In this document: positions 1-9,088 of the stretch, piece after piece | Layout: every line of letters starts with the position of its first letter | How positions within the stretch are numbered: position 1 is the stretch's first letter | DNA from: Avibacterium gallinarum | Lineage (GTDB): Bacteria; Pseudomonadota; Gammaproteobacteria; Enterobacterales; Pasteurellaceae | Assembly: GCF_002921135.1 (NCBI RefSeq) | Contig: NZ_PQVJ01000018.1 | Span: 1-62,062 of the forward strand | Length of the DNA: 62,062 nucleotides | Direction: 5' to 3' | The notes under the pieces: model-generated | Told to the model about the DNA's origin: nothing | Database searches by the model: none | The model's input: the letters and a program-made list of their open reading frames with translations, nothing else | Position numbers and translations under genes: made by a program

Positions 1-95
1 GTAAGGACGGACCTGTGTCCGTCCGTAATAATCATTAATTTTTCGGGCGCACACATAGGTGCGTCCCTACACCAATATAATAGAGAACGAACACT
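1..95. repeat. Palindromic intergenic repeat, copy 1
   Basis: First copy of a unit of about 95 bp that recurs at 170-265. It contains two inverted repeats: GGACGGAC/GTCCGTCC at the left, and GGGCGCAC followed by GGTGCGTCCC on the right, joined by TAATAATCATTAATT. It ends with CAATATAATAGAGAACGAAC. No reading frame of note. This looks like a family of small mobile palindromic elements (MITE or REP-like); that is inference from shape, and no transposase is present. Confidence 0.7.
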
Positions 96-169
96 GCTCT
101 TTTTCACCTATCATTTAAGTAAATTCTAGGGAGAACGCTGTATTCGTCCGCCTCTCATATCATTTTTTG

Positions 170-265
170 TAGGGGCGGACCTGTGTGTCCGTTCGTAATA
201 ATCATTAATTTTCGGGCGCACACATAGGTGCGCCCCTACATCAATATAATCGAAAACGAACACTA
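170..265. repeat. Palindromic intergenic repeat, copy 2
   Basis: Second copy of the unit at 1-95, in the same orientation and differing at a handful of bases (for example TCCGTTCG for TCCGTCCG). Here the right-hand palindrome is perfect: GGGCGCAC acata GGTGCGCCCC. The roughly 75 bp between the copies hold no gene. Together they fill most of the leader region before psd. Confidence 0.7.
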
Positions 266-306
266 CCCCCATTCCTGCGATAAATCAAGGCAAAATCCGC
301 ATATCG

Positions 307-334
307 TTGCACAAGTAGGATAAGTTGATATAAT
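307..334 (+). promoter_or_regulatory. Sigma-70 promoter of psd
   Basis: TTGCAC at 307-312 and a consensus TATAAT at 329-334, separated by 16 bp and 30 bp upstream of the psd start codon. Prediction from sequence only. Confidence 0.6.
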
Positions 335-364
335 CGCCCTTCCATTTTAACAAAGGAAAACCTT

Positions 365-1258
365 ATGACATTAAAAACGCAAATGCCTTTAACTTATTGG
401 CAACGTGTAAAAGTGGCGTTTCAATATGTAATGCCGCAGTTTTATTTAACGCAACTTGCAGGCTGGTTTGCCAAGCAACGCTGGGGCGTGGTAACCCATT
501 TTGTTATCAAATTATTTGCCAAAAAATACCAAGTGAATATGCAAGAGGCGGCAAAACCTAATTTTAACGATTATGCCACCTTTAATGAATTTTTTATCCG
601 CCCATTAGCGGACGGTGCAAGAAAAATCGATGAAAATCCGACCGCACTTTGTTTGCCTGCTGATGGTTGCATCAGCCAGCTCGGTCATATTGATAATGAT
701 CGTTTATTACAAGCGAAAGGGCAGGATTTTAGCCTCGCTGATTTGCTTGCTAATGACGAAGAATTGGTTGAGGCCTTTAAAAATGGTGAGTTCGCCACCA
801 TTTATCTTTCACCACGCGACTATCACCGTGTACATATGCCTTGCGATGGCACATTACGCAAAATGATTTATGTACCGGGTGAACTGTTTTCAGTTAATCC
901 ATTTTTAGCGGAACACGTTCCAAATTTATTTGCGCGCAACGAACGCGTGATCTGCGTGTTTGATACGGAATTTGGGCAAATGGTACAAATTTTAGTGGGT
1001 GCAACCATCACAGCAAGTATCAGCACTCAATGGGCGGGCGTGATTAACCCACCGCGTAGCAAAGAGGTGAAAGTCTGGACATATAGCGGTGAAAATGCCG
1101 TAAAATTACGCAAAGGCCAAGAAATGGGCGCGTTCCAGCTTGGTTCTACGGTAATCAATCTATTCCAGCCGAATCAAGTGAAATTGGCAGAACAGTTGGC
1201 GGTTGATGTGCCAGTGCATATGGGCGAAGTGTTAGCTTATAAAAACACGATGGAATAA
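365..1258 (+). CDS. psd: Phosphatidylserine decarboxylase proenzyme
   Basis: Converts phosphatidylserine to phosphatidylethanolamine at the inner membrane, the last step of PE synthesis. The 297-residue length is usual for the family. The LGST motif at about residues 259-262 is the self-cleavage site: cleavage between Gly and Ser turns the serine into the pyruvoyl cofactor of the alpha chain. The conserved segment [11 protein letters not shown] lies at about residues 149-159. The start is preceded by AAAGGAAAACCTT, a good ribosome-binding site. It is followed after 44 bp by the FKBP gene on the same strand. Nothing is unusual. Confidence 0.95.
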   Translation: MTLKTQMPLTYWQRVKVAFQYVMPQFYLTQLAGWFAKQRWGVVTHFVIKLFAKKYQVNMQEAAKPNFNDYATFNEFFIRPLADGARKIDENPTALCLPADGCISQLGHIDNDRLLQAKGQDFSLADLLANDEELVEAFKNGEFATIYLSPRDYHRVHMPCDGTLRKMIYVPGELFSVNPFLAEHVPNLFARNERVICVFDTEFGQMVQILVGATITASISTQWAGVINPPRSKEVKVWTYSGENAVKLRKGQEMGAFQLGSTVINLFQPNQVKLAEQLAVDVPVHMGEVLAYKNTME

Positions 1259-1302
1259 ATCGCTTCATCAAACACATTTATTTTTAATAGAAGGAAAAAA
1301 CA

Positions 1303-1935
1303 ATGTCAGAACAATTTTTTAACCAAGTCGCTTTAGATGATGTTTCTGCCAAAGGCAGTTACGGTATCGGTTTACAAATCGGTCAGCAATTAGTTGATAG
1401 CAAATTAGCGGTAAAAGCAGATGCAGTGGCGAAAGGGATTTTTGATGCATTAAATCAAAACCCACCAGCCATTGATTTTAACGAAGTGAGCCAAGCATTA
1501 CAACAACTTCAACAAGAGGCTGCTGAAGCCGCTAAAGCTCAATTTAAACAAATTGAAGAAGCAGGCAAAGCCTATTTAGCGGAAAATGCGAAAAAAGAGG
1601 GCGTTAAAGTAACTGATTCAGGCTTACAATATGAAGTGTTAGTGGAATGTAACGGCAAAATTCCAAGCAAACAAGATCAAGTACGCGTTCACTACACAGG
1701 AACATTGCCAGATGGCACGGTTTTTGACAGCTCTGTACAACGTGGCCAACCGGCTGAATTCCCAGTAAGTGGTGTAATCCCAGGTTGGGTTGAAGCCCTT
1801 TCAATGATGCCAGTTGGCTCAAAATGGAAACTCACCATTCCTCACAACCTCGCCTACGGCGAACGCGGCGCAGGTGCATCAATCCCACCATTTAGCACCT
1901 TAGTGTTTGAAGTGGAATTGTTGGATATTCTTTAA
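1303..1935 (+). CDS. fklB: FKBP-type peptidyl-prolyl cis-trans isomerase (FklB/FkpA-like)
   Basis: Prolyl isomerase of the dimeric FKBP family. An N-terminal helical dimerisation domain covers about residues 10-100 and an FKBP catalytic domain about 115-210, with [16 protein letters not shown] and the C-terminal [16 protein letters not shown] strand. No signal peptide is visible (the protein begins MSEQFFNQV), which favours the cytoplasmic FklB type over periplasmic FkpA. AGAAGGAAAAAAC precedes the ATG. It probably shares a transcript with psd and ends at a strong terminator that also serves the converging ponA gene. Confidence 0.85.
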   Translation: MSEQFFNQVALDDVSAKGSYGIGLQIGQQLVDSKLAVKADAVAKGIFDALNQNPPAIDFNEVSQALQQLQQEAAEAAKAQFKQIEEAGKAYLAENAKKEGVKVTDSGLQYEVLVECNGKIPSKQDQVRVHYTGTLPDGTVFDSSVQRGQPAEFPVSGVIPGWVEALSMMPVGSKWKLTIPHNLAYGERGAGASIPPFSTLVFEVELLDIL

Positions 1936-1950
1936 TTTATCTTCCGCATA

Positions 1951-1986
1951 AAAAAGACCTAGCTATTTCGCTAGGTCTTTTCTTTT
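1951..1986. terminator. Bidirectional terminator between fklB and ponA
   Basis: Perfect 10-bp stem AAGACCTAGC / GCTAGGTCTT with a six-base loop, A-rich on the left and T-rich on the right, so it can work for both converging genes. Confidence 0.85.
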
Positions 1987-2050
1987 CCAATTAGAAAAAT
2001 TCTTGAAAAAACAACCGCACTTTGTTTTTTTATCCTGTCGGTAATTTGTA

Positions 2051-4624
2051 CTAGAATAATTCTTGTTGTTCAGAGGATTTCACTCCTCCATTTAAACGCT
2101 CTAGCAATTCAGGTGGGACATAGTAACCACGTTCTTTAACATAGGCGCGTTTAGGCTCTGTGCCTTTGATGAAGTATTCTTTACGTCCACCACTGTTAGA
2201 AAGCAGCCCTGAACCCGTATCAATACGCTTTTCGATAATATTTTGTGGCAGTGGAAGATTACGCTCTGGCACATCTTTTAAGCTCGTTTTCATATAGTCA
2301 ATCCAAGCTGGCATTGCGGTTTGTGCGCCCGCTTCGCCTTTGCCTAAATTGCGTTTGTTGTCATCAAAGCCAACATAAACGGCGGTGGTAATATTTGCCC
2401 CGAAACCGGCATACCAAGCCACTTTTGAATTATTGGTTGTCCCTGTTTTTCCACCAATATCCGAACGCTTAATTTGATTTGCCATTCGCCAGCTTGTGCC
2501 TTTCCAGCCTAGACCTTGTTCGCCGTAAATTGCGGTATTCAATGCGCTACGAATTAAGAAAGCTAATTCACCACTAATTACGCGAGGCGCATACTGCACT
2601 TGATCATTGGCTTTTTTATCTTGCGCCATAAAATCAATTGCGTTTTCATCTAATTTTTTATTTTGGCGATCAAGTTCTGGAATATCATTAGGTTGATCAT
2701 CTTGATCTAGCTCTTCACCATTGGTGCTACTATCCGTAGAAACTAAATTATCAGGTTGCTCTAAATCAAGGTTTTTAAACCCATCTAATTTTTCAGTTTC
2801 CCCGTAAATTACAGGAATGTTATCACAGGTAACACAAGCAATTTGTGGATTCGCAACAAACAGCTCTTTGCCGGTATTGTCAAGGATTTTTTCAATAAGG
2901 TAAGGATTTACTAAGAACCCCCCGTTATCAAACACCGCGTAAGCACGCGCCATTTCAAGTGGGGTGAATGAAGCCGCCCCTAAAGCAAGGGCTTCACTGG
3001 CGAAATATTGATCTCGCTGGAAGCCAAAGCGTTGCAAGAAATCGGCGGTAAAATCAATGCCTGCCATTTGGATTGCGCGGATCGCAATCATATTTTTGGA
3101 TTGCCCTAAGCCCACACGCAAGCGCATTGGGCCGTCATAACGGTTTGGCGAGTTTTTCGGTGTCCACACTTTTTGTCCTGGTTTTTTGATCACGATCGGG
3201 GAATCTTGTAGCACACTTGATAAGGTTAGCCCTTTTTCTAATGCAGCAGCATAAATGAAAGGCTTGATCGATGACCCTACTTGCACTAAAGACTGAGTGG
3301 CGCGGTTAAATTTGCTTTGCTCAAAGCTAAAACCGCCCACTAAGGCTTCGATCGCACCATTATCACTATTTAATGAAACTAAGGCAGAATTTACTTCTGG
3401 CACTTGAGAAAGTTGCCATTCACCATTACCACGCTGACGCAACCAAATTTGTTCGCCTGCTTTTGGTTGTCTTTTGCCTGCCCAGCGCATTGCAGCAGGG
3501 GAAAGTGTGATGCTGTTGCCCTCATCTAATAATACTTTTGCGCCCGCTTTGCTAGTTTCCAATACAGCGGCTGGCACTAAAGGCGCTGAATTAGGCAATT
3601 TTTTTAGCGCATCAATAATTTTATCTTCGTCCCAAGCGGTTTCGCCCTTTTTCCATAAAACAGCGGCACCGCGGTAACCGTGGCGCATATCATAGGCGAG
3701 CAAATTATCACGCACGGCTTTTTGTGCTTCTGCTTGATCGGCAGAAAGCACGGTAGTATAAACTTTATAACCACTGGTATAGGCGTTTTCTTCACCAAAA
3801 CGTTTCACCATTTCTTGGCGTACCATTTCGGTAACATAATCTGCTTTAAAATCTAACTGCGCACCGTGATAACGGGCTACGATAGGCTCATTGATGGCTT
3901 CATCATATTCCGCTTTGCTGATGTATTGCATTTCTAACATACGCCCTAGCACCACATTACGGCGTGCCGTTGCGCGTTTAAGAGAGTAGAGCGGATTCAT
4001 TGTGGAAGGTGCTTTTGGCAAGCCTGCGATCACCGCCATTTCTGATAAGGTGAGCTGATCGAGGGATTTACCAAAATAGGTTTTCGCCGCCGCCGCCACA
4101 CCATAAGCACGATAGCCAAGATAAATCTTGTTCAAATATAGCTCTAAAATTTCATCTTTGCTTAGGGTGTTTTCAATTTCGATCGCCAAAATGGCTTCTT
4201 TTGCTTTACGCACAATATTTTTTTCTGGCGTTAAGAAGAAGTTACGCGCGAGCTGTTGGGTAATGGTACTCGCCCCTTGTGAAGCTCCCCCTTTGGTAAT
4301 CGCAACACTAATTGCACGCGCAATACCAATAGGATCTAAACCGTGGTGATCGTAAAAACGACTGTCTTCAGTGGCCAGAACGGCTTCGATTAATTTAGGT
4401 GGAATTTCATTCAGTTTCATTGGAATACGGCGCTGTTCGCCCACTTCACCAATGAGTTTGCCGTCAGCGGTATAAATCTGCATCGGCTGCTGTAATTCCA
4501 CAGTTTTTAGGGAATCTACACTTGGCAAGCCTGATTTTAGTTGAACATAAATAATTCCTGCGACAACACAGCCTAAAATGCTAATAGTCAGCAAGCTACT
4601 TAAAATTAATTTTGCGATCCGCAT
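2051..4624 (-). CDS. mrcA: Penicillin-binding protein 1A
   Basis: Bifunctional class A PBP (ponA in Haemophilus) that polymerises glycan strands and cross-links peptides in the periplasm. Length 857 aa is typical. An N-terminal membrane anchor lies at about residues 5-28. The GT51 transglycosylase domain follows, with the catalytic-region motif EDSRFYDHHGLD near residue 90. The transpeptidase domain has SSIK near residue 450 and KTGT near 728. Its first codons overlap a CRP-S-type site that belongs to the divergent com operon, the arrangement known for ponA/comA in H. influenzae. Confidence 0.95.
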   Translation of the reverse strand: MRIAKLILSSLLTISILGCVVAGIIYVQLKSGLPSVDSLKTVELQQPMQIYTADGKLIGEVGEQRRIPMKLNEIPPKLIEAVLATEDSRFYDHHGLDPIGIARAISVAITKGGASQGASTITQQLARNFFLTPEKNIVRKAKEAILAIEIENTLSKDEILELYLNKIYLGYRAYGVAAAAKTYFGKSLDQLTLSEMAVIAGLPKAPSTMNPLYSLKRATARRNVVLGRMLEMQYISKAEYDEAINEPIVARYHGAQLDFKADYVTEMVRQEMVKRFGEENAYTSGYKVYTTVLSADQAEAQKAVRDNLLAYDMRHGYRGAAVLWKKGETAWDEDKIIDALKKLPNSAPLVPAAVLETSKAGAKVLLDEGNSITLSPAAMRWAGKRQPKAGEQIWLRQRGNGEWQLSQVPEVNSALVSLNSDNGAIEALVGGFSFEQSKFNRATQSLVQVGSSIKPFIYAAALEKGLTLSSVLQDSPIVIKKPGQKVWTPKNSPNRYDGPMRLRVGLGQSKNMIAIRAIQMAGIDFTADFLQRFGFQRDQYFASEALALGAASFTPLEMARAYAVFDNGGFLVNPYLIEKILDNTGKELFVANPQIACVTCDNIPVIYGETEKLDGFKNLDLEQPDNLVSTDSSTNGEELDQDDQPNDIPELDRQNKKLDENAIDFMAQDKKANDQVQYAPRVISGELAFLIRSALNTAIYGEQGLGWKGTSWRMANQIKRSDIGGKTGTTNNSKVAWYAGFGANITTAVYVGFDDNKRNLGKGEAGAQTAMPAWIDYMKTSLKDVPERNLPLPQNIIEKRIDTGSGLLSNSGGRKEYFIKGTEPKRAYVKERGYYVPPELLERLNGGVKSSEQQELF

Positions 4625-4630
4625 CGTAAA
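4611..4630. promoter_or_regulatory. CRP-S competence regulatory site
   Basis: TTTGCGATCCGCATCGTAAA matches the CRP-S pattern TGCGA-N6-TCGCA (one mismatch in the right half, TCGTA). CRP-S sites need both CRP and Sxy and drive competence genes in Pasteurellaceae. The site overlaps the first codons of ponA and lies about 150 bp upstream of comA. A possible -10, TATAAA, is at 4717-4722. The spacing to the true start is not settled by sequence alone. Confidence 0.8.
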
Positions 4631-4782
4631 ATTCTCTCTTCATTCGTGCAAAATTGAAAAAAATCAGAAAAACTAAAACCCAAGATTTTAGCTTAACTAC
4701 TTCCTTAAAACGTAAGTATAAAGTTTAGTCAAGGAAATCCAAAGCTAAAAGTGCATTTAAAATGAATATTTAAGTAGGAAGA

Positions 4783-5583
4783 ATGAAGAAAACGAATAAT
4801 TTCACCACACAAAAACAAGTTGGTGTGTGGAAACAAGGTGAAAATTATGAATGTGTTTGGTTTGATGAAAAAAATCAACCACACACCTGTACCCTATCTT
4901 CACCAATTTCCTTGCCACAGCTTGCTACGCAGCTTACACCACAATCAGGCAATAATTCCTTGAAAGCAATAAAATTTATCACGGCAATCTCACCGCAATA
5001 CACTTGGATCAAAAATCTGCTGCTGCCACAAATTTTAACTGCCGCGGAATGTGAGCAACAATGTCGATTTTTATTATCGCAAGAATTGCCCCTTCCCCTT
5101 GAAGAAATCTGGTTTGATTATCAATCAGAACCGCTCAAACAAGGCTTCAAACTAAGTATTTTTGCCATAAAAAAACAAACTGCTTTGGATTATCTCAACG
5201 CTTACGCCCCTTTTCCTATTCAAGTATTGGATTGCTGTATCCACGCGATAATCCGCGCCTTTCAATATCTCACAGAGGTTAGCACGGAAAAACAGGTGCT
5301 TTTTCTTTACCAAGATAAGCAACACACCTTTGCCGTTCAGCCCAACGCCTCAGCGGTTCAATTTATGCAACAAACTGACAAAAATCTCACCGCACTTGCT
5401 GAAATGTTCTGCCAGCGTTATTCCTTGCAGCCTGAGCAAATTTATTACTATTGCGATGATTTACCAAACACCTTGCCTGATCACTGGCAGAAAGTCGAAA
5501 CGGATTTGCCCTTTATCGCCTTAGGCAATGCCTTATGGCAACAATCTTTCTGGCAACAGAAAGGAGAAACAAATGGCGATTAA
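4783..5583 (+). CDS. comA: Competence protein ComA (PilM-like)
   Basis: Cytoplasmic actin-like assembly protein of the type IV pilus/DNA-uptake machine, first gene of comABCDE. It is a short (266 aa) divergent relative of PilM. The identification rests mainly on operon position, the CRP-S site upstream and the PilNOPQ-like genes that follow. AAGTAGGAAGA precedes the ATG. Its end overlaps comB by 11 bases, suggesting translational coupling. Confidence 0.85.
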   Translation: MKKTNNFTTQKQVGVWKQGENYECVWFDEKNQPHTCTLSSPISLPQLATQLTPQSGNNSLKAIKFITAISPQYTWIKNLLLPQILTAAECEQQCRFLLSQELPLPLEEIWFDYQSEPLKQGFKLSIFAIKKQTALDYLNAYAPFPIQVLDCCIHAIIRAFQYLTEVSTEKQVLFLYQDKQHTFAVQPNASAVQFMQQTDKNLTALAEMFCQRYSLQPEQIYYYCDDLPNTLPDHWQKVETDLPFIALGNALWQQSFWQQKGETNGD

Positions 5584-6097
5584 TTTGCTACCGTGGCGAT
5601 TGACTGCACATCATAAAAATATGAAAAAATTATTACTGCGAGCGGGAATTTGCTTCGCCATAAGCCTTGCTTGCCACCTTGCGATGTTCAACGTTTTACA
5701 AGCAGAACAAGCCATCGCGCCACAAAAGAATGCGCAATATGAAACACTTTCTCAAAATTTAAACCAAACCATTGAGCAGATTAGTGCCTTAAGACAACAC
5801 TATGTTTATCAGCAAGAACAACAAAGTTTGCCATCGCAAGAGGTTATTCAATTTTTAGACTGGCTTGCTGCGCTTCCTTTGCAACAAGGAGAACTAAATG
5901 ACGTGGCGCTTACGCAAGAAAAATTATTGCTCAATGGTTTTACAGAAGATCAACAAGAATTTGAGCAATTACAGCAACGCATCACGCAATTAGCGCTATT
6001 TAACCATTCCCAACTCACGCAATTTCAGCCCACAGGTTCACAGCTGACTTTTGAATTTCAATTAAAAAATGAACAAGATGATGAAGCAAATTTTTAA
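5573..6097 (+). CDS. comB: Competence protein ComB (PilN-like)
   Basis: Inner-membrane alignment protein. The start at 5573 (MAINLLPWR) is chosen because this N-terminal motif is the PilN signature that contacts PilM, and AGAAAGGAG lies just upstream. A longer frame from 5528 lacks a comparable site. A single transmembrane helix at about residues 22-41 is followed by a glutamine-rich periplasmic coiled coil. Overlaps comC by 29 bases. Confidence 0.85.
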   Translation: MAINLLPWRLTAHHKNMKKLLLRAGICFAISLACHLAMFNVLQAEQAIAPQKNAQYETLSQNLNQTIEQISALRQHYVYQQEQQSLPSQEVIQFLDWLAALPLQQGELNDVALTQEKLLLNGFTEDQQEFEQLQQRITQLALFNHSQLTQFQPTGSQLTFEFQLKNEQDDEANF

Positions 6098-6617
6098 TAA
6101 TCCGCATAATTTACTCGGCAAGCTCGCCCAGCTTTCAGCCGCCAAGCAATACGCTCTATTGCTGATTTTTACCTTTTTGCCTGTGTCTTTTTGGATTATG
6201 GAATATCAGCAAATTCAACAGCAAAATAGCCAAACAGATCGCCAAATTCTGCAATTAGAACAAGATTTGGCACATCAAAAACAAATTTTAAGCTCACTAC
6301 AACAAAACACACAAAATACGTTTACGCCTGAACTCACAAGCGATATTGCCCAAATAAATCAGGTTTTGCGTCCACAAGATTTTCAACTACAAGTAAAAAA
6401 TAGCCAATGGGATTTTTACCAAGCGCCTTATTTAACAATGCAATTAGTCGGCAATTTCAATAATTTACACCAATTTTTGACCGCACTTTTAAAGCGCACA
6501 CCGCAACTCAATGTATTACAACTGCATATTTACAAAACACGCGAAAACCCGCTTTCACAACTCTCGCTAATCACCGAAGTTCGTTTTAAACTTTCTTTAC
6601 CCAAGGATAAACAATGA
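6069..6617 (+). CDS. comC: Competence protein ComC (PilO-like)
   Basis: Bitopic membrane protein that pairs with ComB in the pilus alignment complex. It has one membrane helix at about residues 28-45 followed by a glutamine-rich coiled coil. The gene starts inside comB and ends 4 bases inside comD. ATG codons at 6078 and 6081 are alternative starts; no strong ribosome-binding site decides between them. Confidence 0.8.
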   Translation: MNKMMKQIFNNPHNLLGKLAQLSAAKQYALLLIFTFLPVSFWIMEYQQIQQQNSQTDRQILQLEQDLAHQKQILSSLQQNTQNTFTPELTSDIAQINQVLRPQDFQLQVKNSQWDFYQAPYLTMQLVGNFNNLHQFLTALLKRTPQLNVLQLHIYKTRENPLSQLSLITEVRFKLSLPKDKQ

Positions 6618-6973
6618 AAAAAGCGTTTCTTTTTCTCATACTGCTCAGCCCCTTTGTTTCTGCACAAGATCCTTTTGATAAAACACAGCGCACAGCACAG
6701 GCGGCAATCGTCGCTCAGCCAAGTTCTACAAATTGCCCTACACATAAAAAAATCTTGGCGGAAGAGGCTTCTTTTCAACAGCTCAAGTTAGTTGGAATTA
6801 TTCAGTTTCCAGAAAACAACAAAGCAATTTTTAGTGATAAAAATCAACAAGTTATGCTTATTCAAAAGGAAGATGTGGTTGCACAAGAAAGATTGCAGAT
6901 TAAGGATATTTCACCACAGCAAATTACACTTTTTGACTGTATGCAATCACAATTTGTTTATTTAACCTTTTAG
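6614..6973 (+). CDS. comD: Competence protein ComD (PilP-like)
   Basis: Small (119 aa) exported protein with signal peptide MKKAFLFLILLSPFVSAQ, likely the PilP-like partner that links the inner-membrane complex to the secretin ComE. Start overlaps the comC stop (ATGA). Assigned by position and length; sequence similarity to PilP is weak by eye. Confidence 0.8.
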   Translation: MKKAFLFLILLSPFVSAQDPFDKTQRTAQAAIVAQPSSTNCPTHKKILAEEASFQQLKLVGIIQFPENNKAIFSDKNQQVMLIQKEDVVAQERLQIKDISPQQITLFDCMQSQFVYLTF

Positions 6974-6982
6974 GAGAAAAAA

Positions 6983-8386
6983 ATGCGATTATTAAAGTGC
7001 GGTGCGTTTTTTCTGAGTTTTTCATTATTTGCCAGCGCAAGCGAAAAACCGAGCGAAACCTTTTCAATTCGCTTACAGCAAGCCCCTTTAGTGCAGACCG
7101 TGCAACAGCTAGCAGCACAACAGAAGGTTAATTTAGTAATCGATGACGAATTACAAGGTTCAATTTCTTTACAACTGCAACAAACTACGCTCGCGCAATT
7201 TTTGCAAGTGGTTGCCAAAATAAAACAGCTCCAATTCTGGCAGGAAAATGGTATTTATTATCTCAGTAAAGCCTCGCAAAATTCTTTGCCAGAAGTAGCT
7301 AATAACCTTCCCATTGAATTTGTAGATACATTGCCTGAGCCAGCACTTTCCAGATTATCAACAATGACAATAAAACTGCACTATGCCAAAGCATCTGAAG
7401 TGATGAAAACACTCACTTCGGGCAGTGGCTCGTTGCTTTCAGCAAATGGCAGTATGAGTTTTGATGATCGCAGTAACCTATTGATTATTAAAGATGAAAA
7501 AGCCGTATTAAACCAAATGAAACGCTTGGTTACGGAAATGGATAAGCCCATTGAACAGATCGCCATTGAAGCGCGCATTGTCACCATTAGTGATGAAAGT
7601 TTGAAAGAACTTGGCGTGCGTTGGGGGATTTTTACGCCAACAGATGCAAGCCATAAAGTAATGGGTAGTCTGAATGCGAACGGTTTTGCCAATATTACTG
7701 ATAATCTCAACGTCAATTTTGCTACCACCAATACCCCTGCAGGCTCGGTGGCGTTGCAGATTGCCAAAATTAATGGAAGATTGCTTGATTTAGAATTGAC
7801 TGCCTTGGAGCGAGAAAATAGCGTAGAAATTATCGCTAGCCCAAGTTTGCTTACCACTAATAAGAAAAGCGCGAGCATTAAGCAAGGGACGGAAATTCCT
7901 TATGTGGTGAATAATAATAAAAATGACAGCCAGAGCATTGAGTTTCGCGAAGCAGTGCTGGGGCTAGAAGTAACGCCACATTTATCCAAAAATAACGGCA
8001 TTTTGTTGGATTTGGTGGTGAGCCAAAATGCCCCTGGTGGGCGCGTGGCTTATGGTGAAAACGAAGTGATCGCCATCGATAAGCAAGAAATTAACACGCA
8101 AGTTTTTGCACAAGATGGAGAAACCATTGTGTTAGGCGGCATCTTCCACGATACCATTACCAAAGCCTTAGATAAAGTGCCTGTGCTAGGTGATATTCCA
8201 GTGATTAAACGCTTGTTTAGCAAAGAAGTAGAGCGTCATCAAAAACGGGAATTGGTGATTTTCGTCACACCGCATTTGATCAAAAAAGGGCAACAGGCCG
8301 AAAAACAAAGTGCGGTGAAAAATCCGCCAAAAAATCACCGCACTTCGTCATCTTCTAGCAAGATTTCGCACAAATCTGGTAAATAA
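6983..8386 (+). CDS. comE: Competence secretin ComE (PilQ-like)
   Basis: Outer-membrane secretin through which the competence pilus and DNA pass. It has a signal peptide (MRLLKCGAFFLSFSLFASAS). N-terminal STN/N1 domains cover about residues 30-190. The C-terminal secretin domain includes NSVEIIASPSLLTTNKKSA and the terminal VPVLGDIPVIKRLFS motif. At 467 aa it is short for PilQ but normal for ComE. AGGAGAAAAAA precedes the ATG. Ends near a terminator at 8460-8490; aroK follows on its own. Confidence 0.93.
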   Translation: MRLLKCGAFFLSFSLFASASEKPSETFSIRLQQAPLVQTVQQLAAQQKVNLVIDDELQGSISLQLQQTTLAQFLQVVAKIKQLQFWQENGIYYLSKASQNSLPEVANNLPIEFVDTLPEPALSRLSTMTIKLHYAKASEVMKTLTSGSGSLLSANGSMSFDDRSNLLIIKDEKAVLNQMKRLVTEMDKPIEQIAIEARIVTISDESLKELGVRWGIFTPTDASHKVMGSLNANGFANITDNLNVNFATTNTPAGSVALQIAKINGRLLDLELTALERENSVEIIASPSLLTTNKKSASIKQGTEIPYVVNNNKNDSQSIEFREAVLGLEVTPHLSKNNGILLDLVVSQNAPGGRVAYGENEVIAIDKQEINTQVFAQDGETIVLGGIFHDTITKALDKVPVLGDIPVIKRLFSKEVERHQKRELVIFVTPHLIKKGQQAEKQSAVKNPPKNHRTSSSSSKISHKSGK

Positions 8387-8459
8387 ATCTGCTTTGACGG
8401 TTGAAAAAGGTGGGCATTTATTGAGATAATCCCCATTATTTTTTTGGGTGATCTTTTAG

Positions 8460-8490
8460 CAACCATATTTGATTTTGTGGTTGTCTTTTT
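8460..8490 (+). terminator. Terminator of the com operon
   Basis: CAACCA (8460-8465) pairs with TGGTTG (8478-8483) and is followed by TCTTTTTATTT. Lies 74 bp after comE and before aroK. Confidence 0.65.
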
Positions 8491-8543
8491 ATTTGTCGGA
8501 AAGATCAATTATTTTAAATTTTATTAAAGAAGAACAACGAAAA

Positions 8544-9071
8544 ATGGCAGAGAAACGTAATATTTTCTTAGTAGGCCCAATGGGAGCAGGGAAAAGCACT
8601 ATTGGTCGTCAATTAGCGCAAATGTTAGGAATGGATTTTATTGATACAGATGCGGAAATTGAACAACGTGCTGGCGCTGACATTAGCTGGATTTTTGATG
8701 TTGAAGGTGAAGAAGGCTTCCGCAAACGCGAAGAACGTATTATTAATGAATTAACACAAAAACAAGGCATTGTGCTTTCCACAGGCGGCGGTGCGGTGAT
8801 GTCAAAAGAAAACCGTAATCACCTTTCTGCCCGTGGCATTGTGATCTATTTAGAAACCACGGTGGAAAAACAATTCCAACGTACTCAACGTGATAAAAAA
8901 CGTCCATTATTGCAAGATGTGGAAGATCCGCGTCAAGTGTTAGAAGATCTATCAAAAATTCGTAATCCGCTTTATCAAGAAGTGGCGGATATTACCTTAC
9001 CTACTGATGATCAAAGTGCCAAAGTAATGGCAAATCAACTTGTTGATTTAATTGAAAATATCAACGGCTAA
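8544..9071 (+). CDS. aroK: Shikimate kinase I
   Basis: Phosphorylates shikimate at the 3-position with ATP in the chorismate pathway. P-loop GPMGAGKST lies at about residues 11-19 of [10 protein letters not shown]. The shikimate-binding DTDAEIE, STGGGAV and the lid region with RDKKRPLL are all present. The start is taken at 8544 because AAGAAGAACAACG precedes it and the family begins with MAEKRN; the 25 upstream codons are not conserved in character. Next to aroB, as usual in gammaproteobacteria. Confidence 0.95.
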   Translation: MAEKRNIFLVGPMGAGKSTIGRQLAQMLGMDFIDTDAEIEQRAGADISWIFDVEGEEGFRKREERIINELTQKQGIVLSTGGGAVMSKENRNHLSARGIVIYLETTVEKQFQRTQRDKKRPLLQDVEDPRQVLEDLSKIRNPLYQEVADITLPTDDQSAKVMANQLVDLIENING

Positions 9072-9088
9072 TTAAGCAAAAGGAAAAA

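Noticed and set aside
7381-7878. Minus-strand 165-codon frame opposite comE
   Set aside because: Lies wholly inside a clear secretin gene and shows no start signal or family features.
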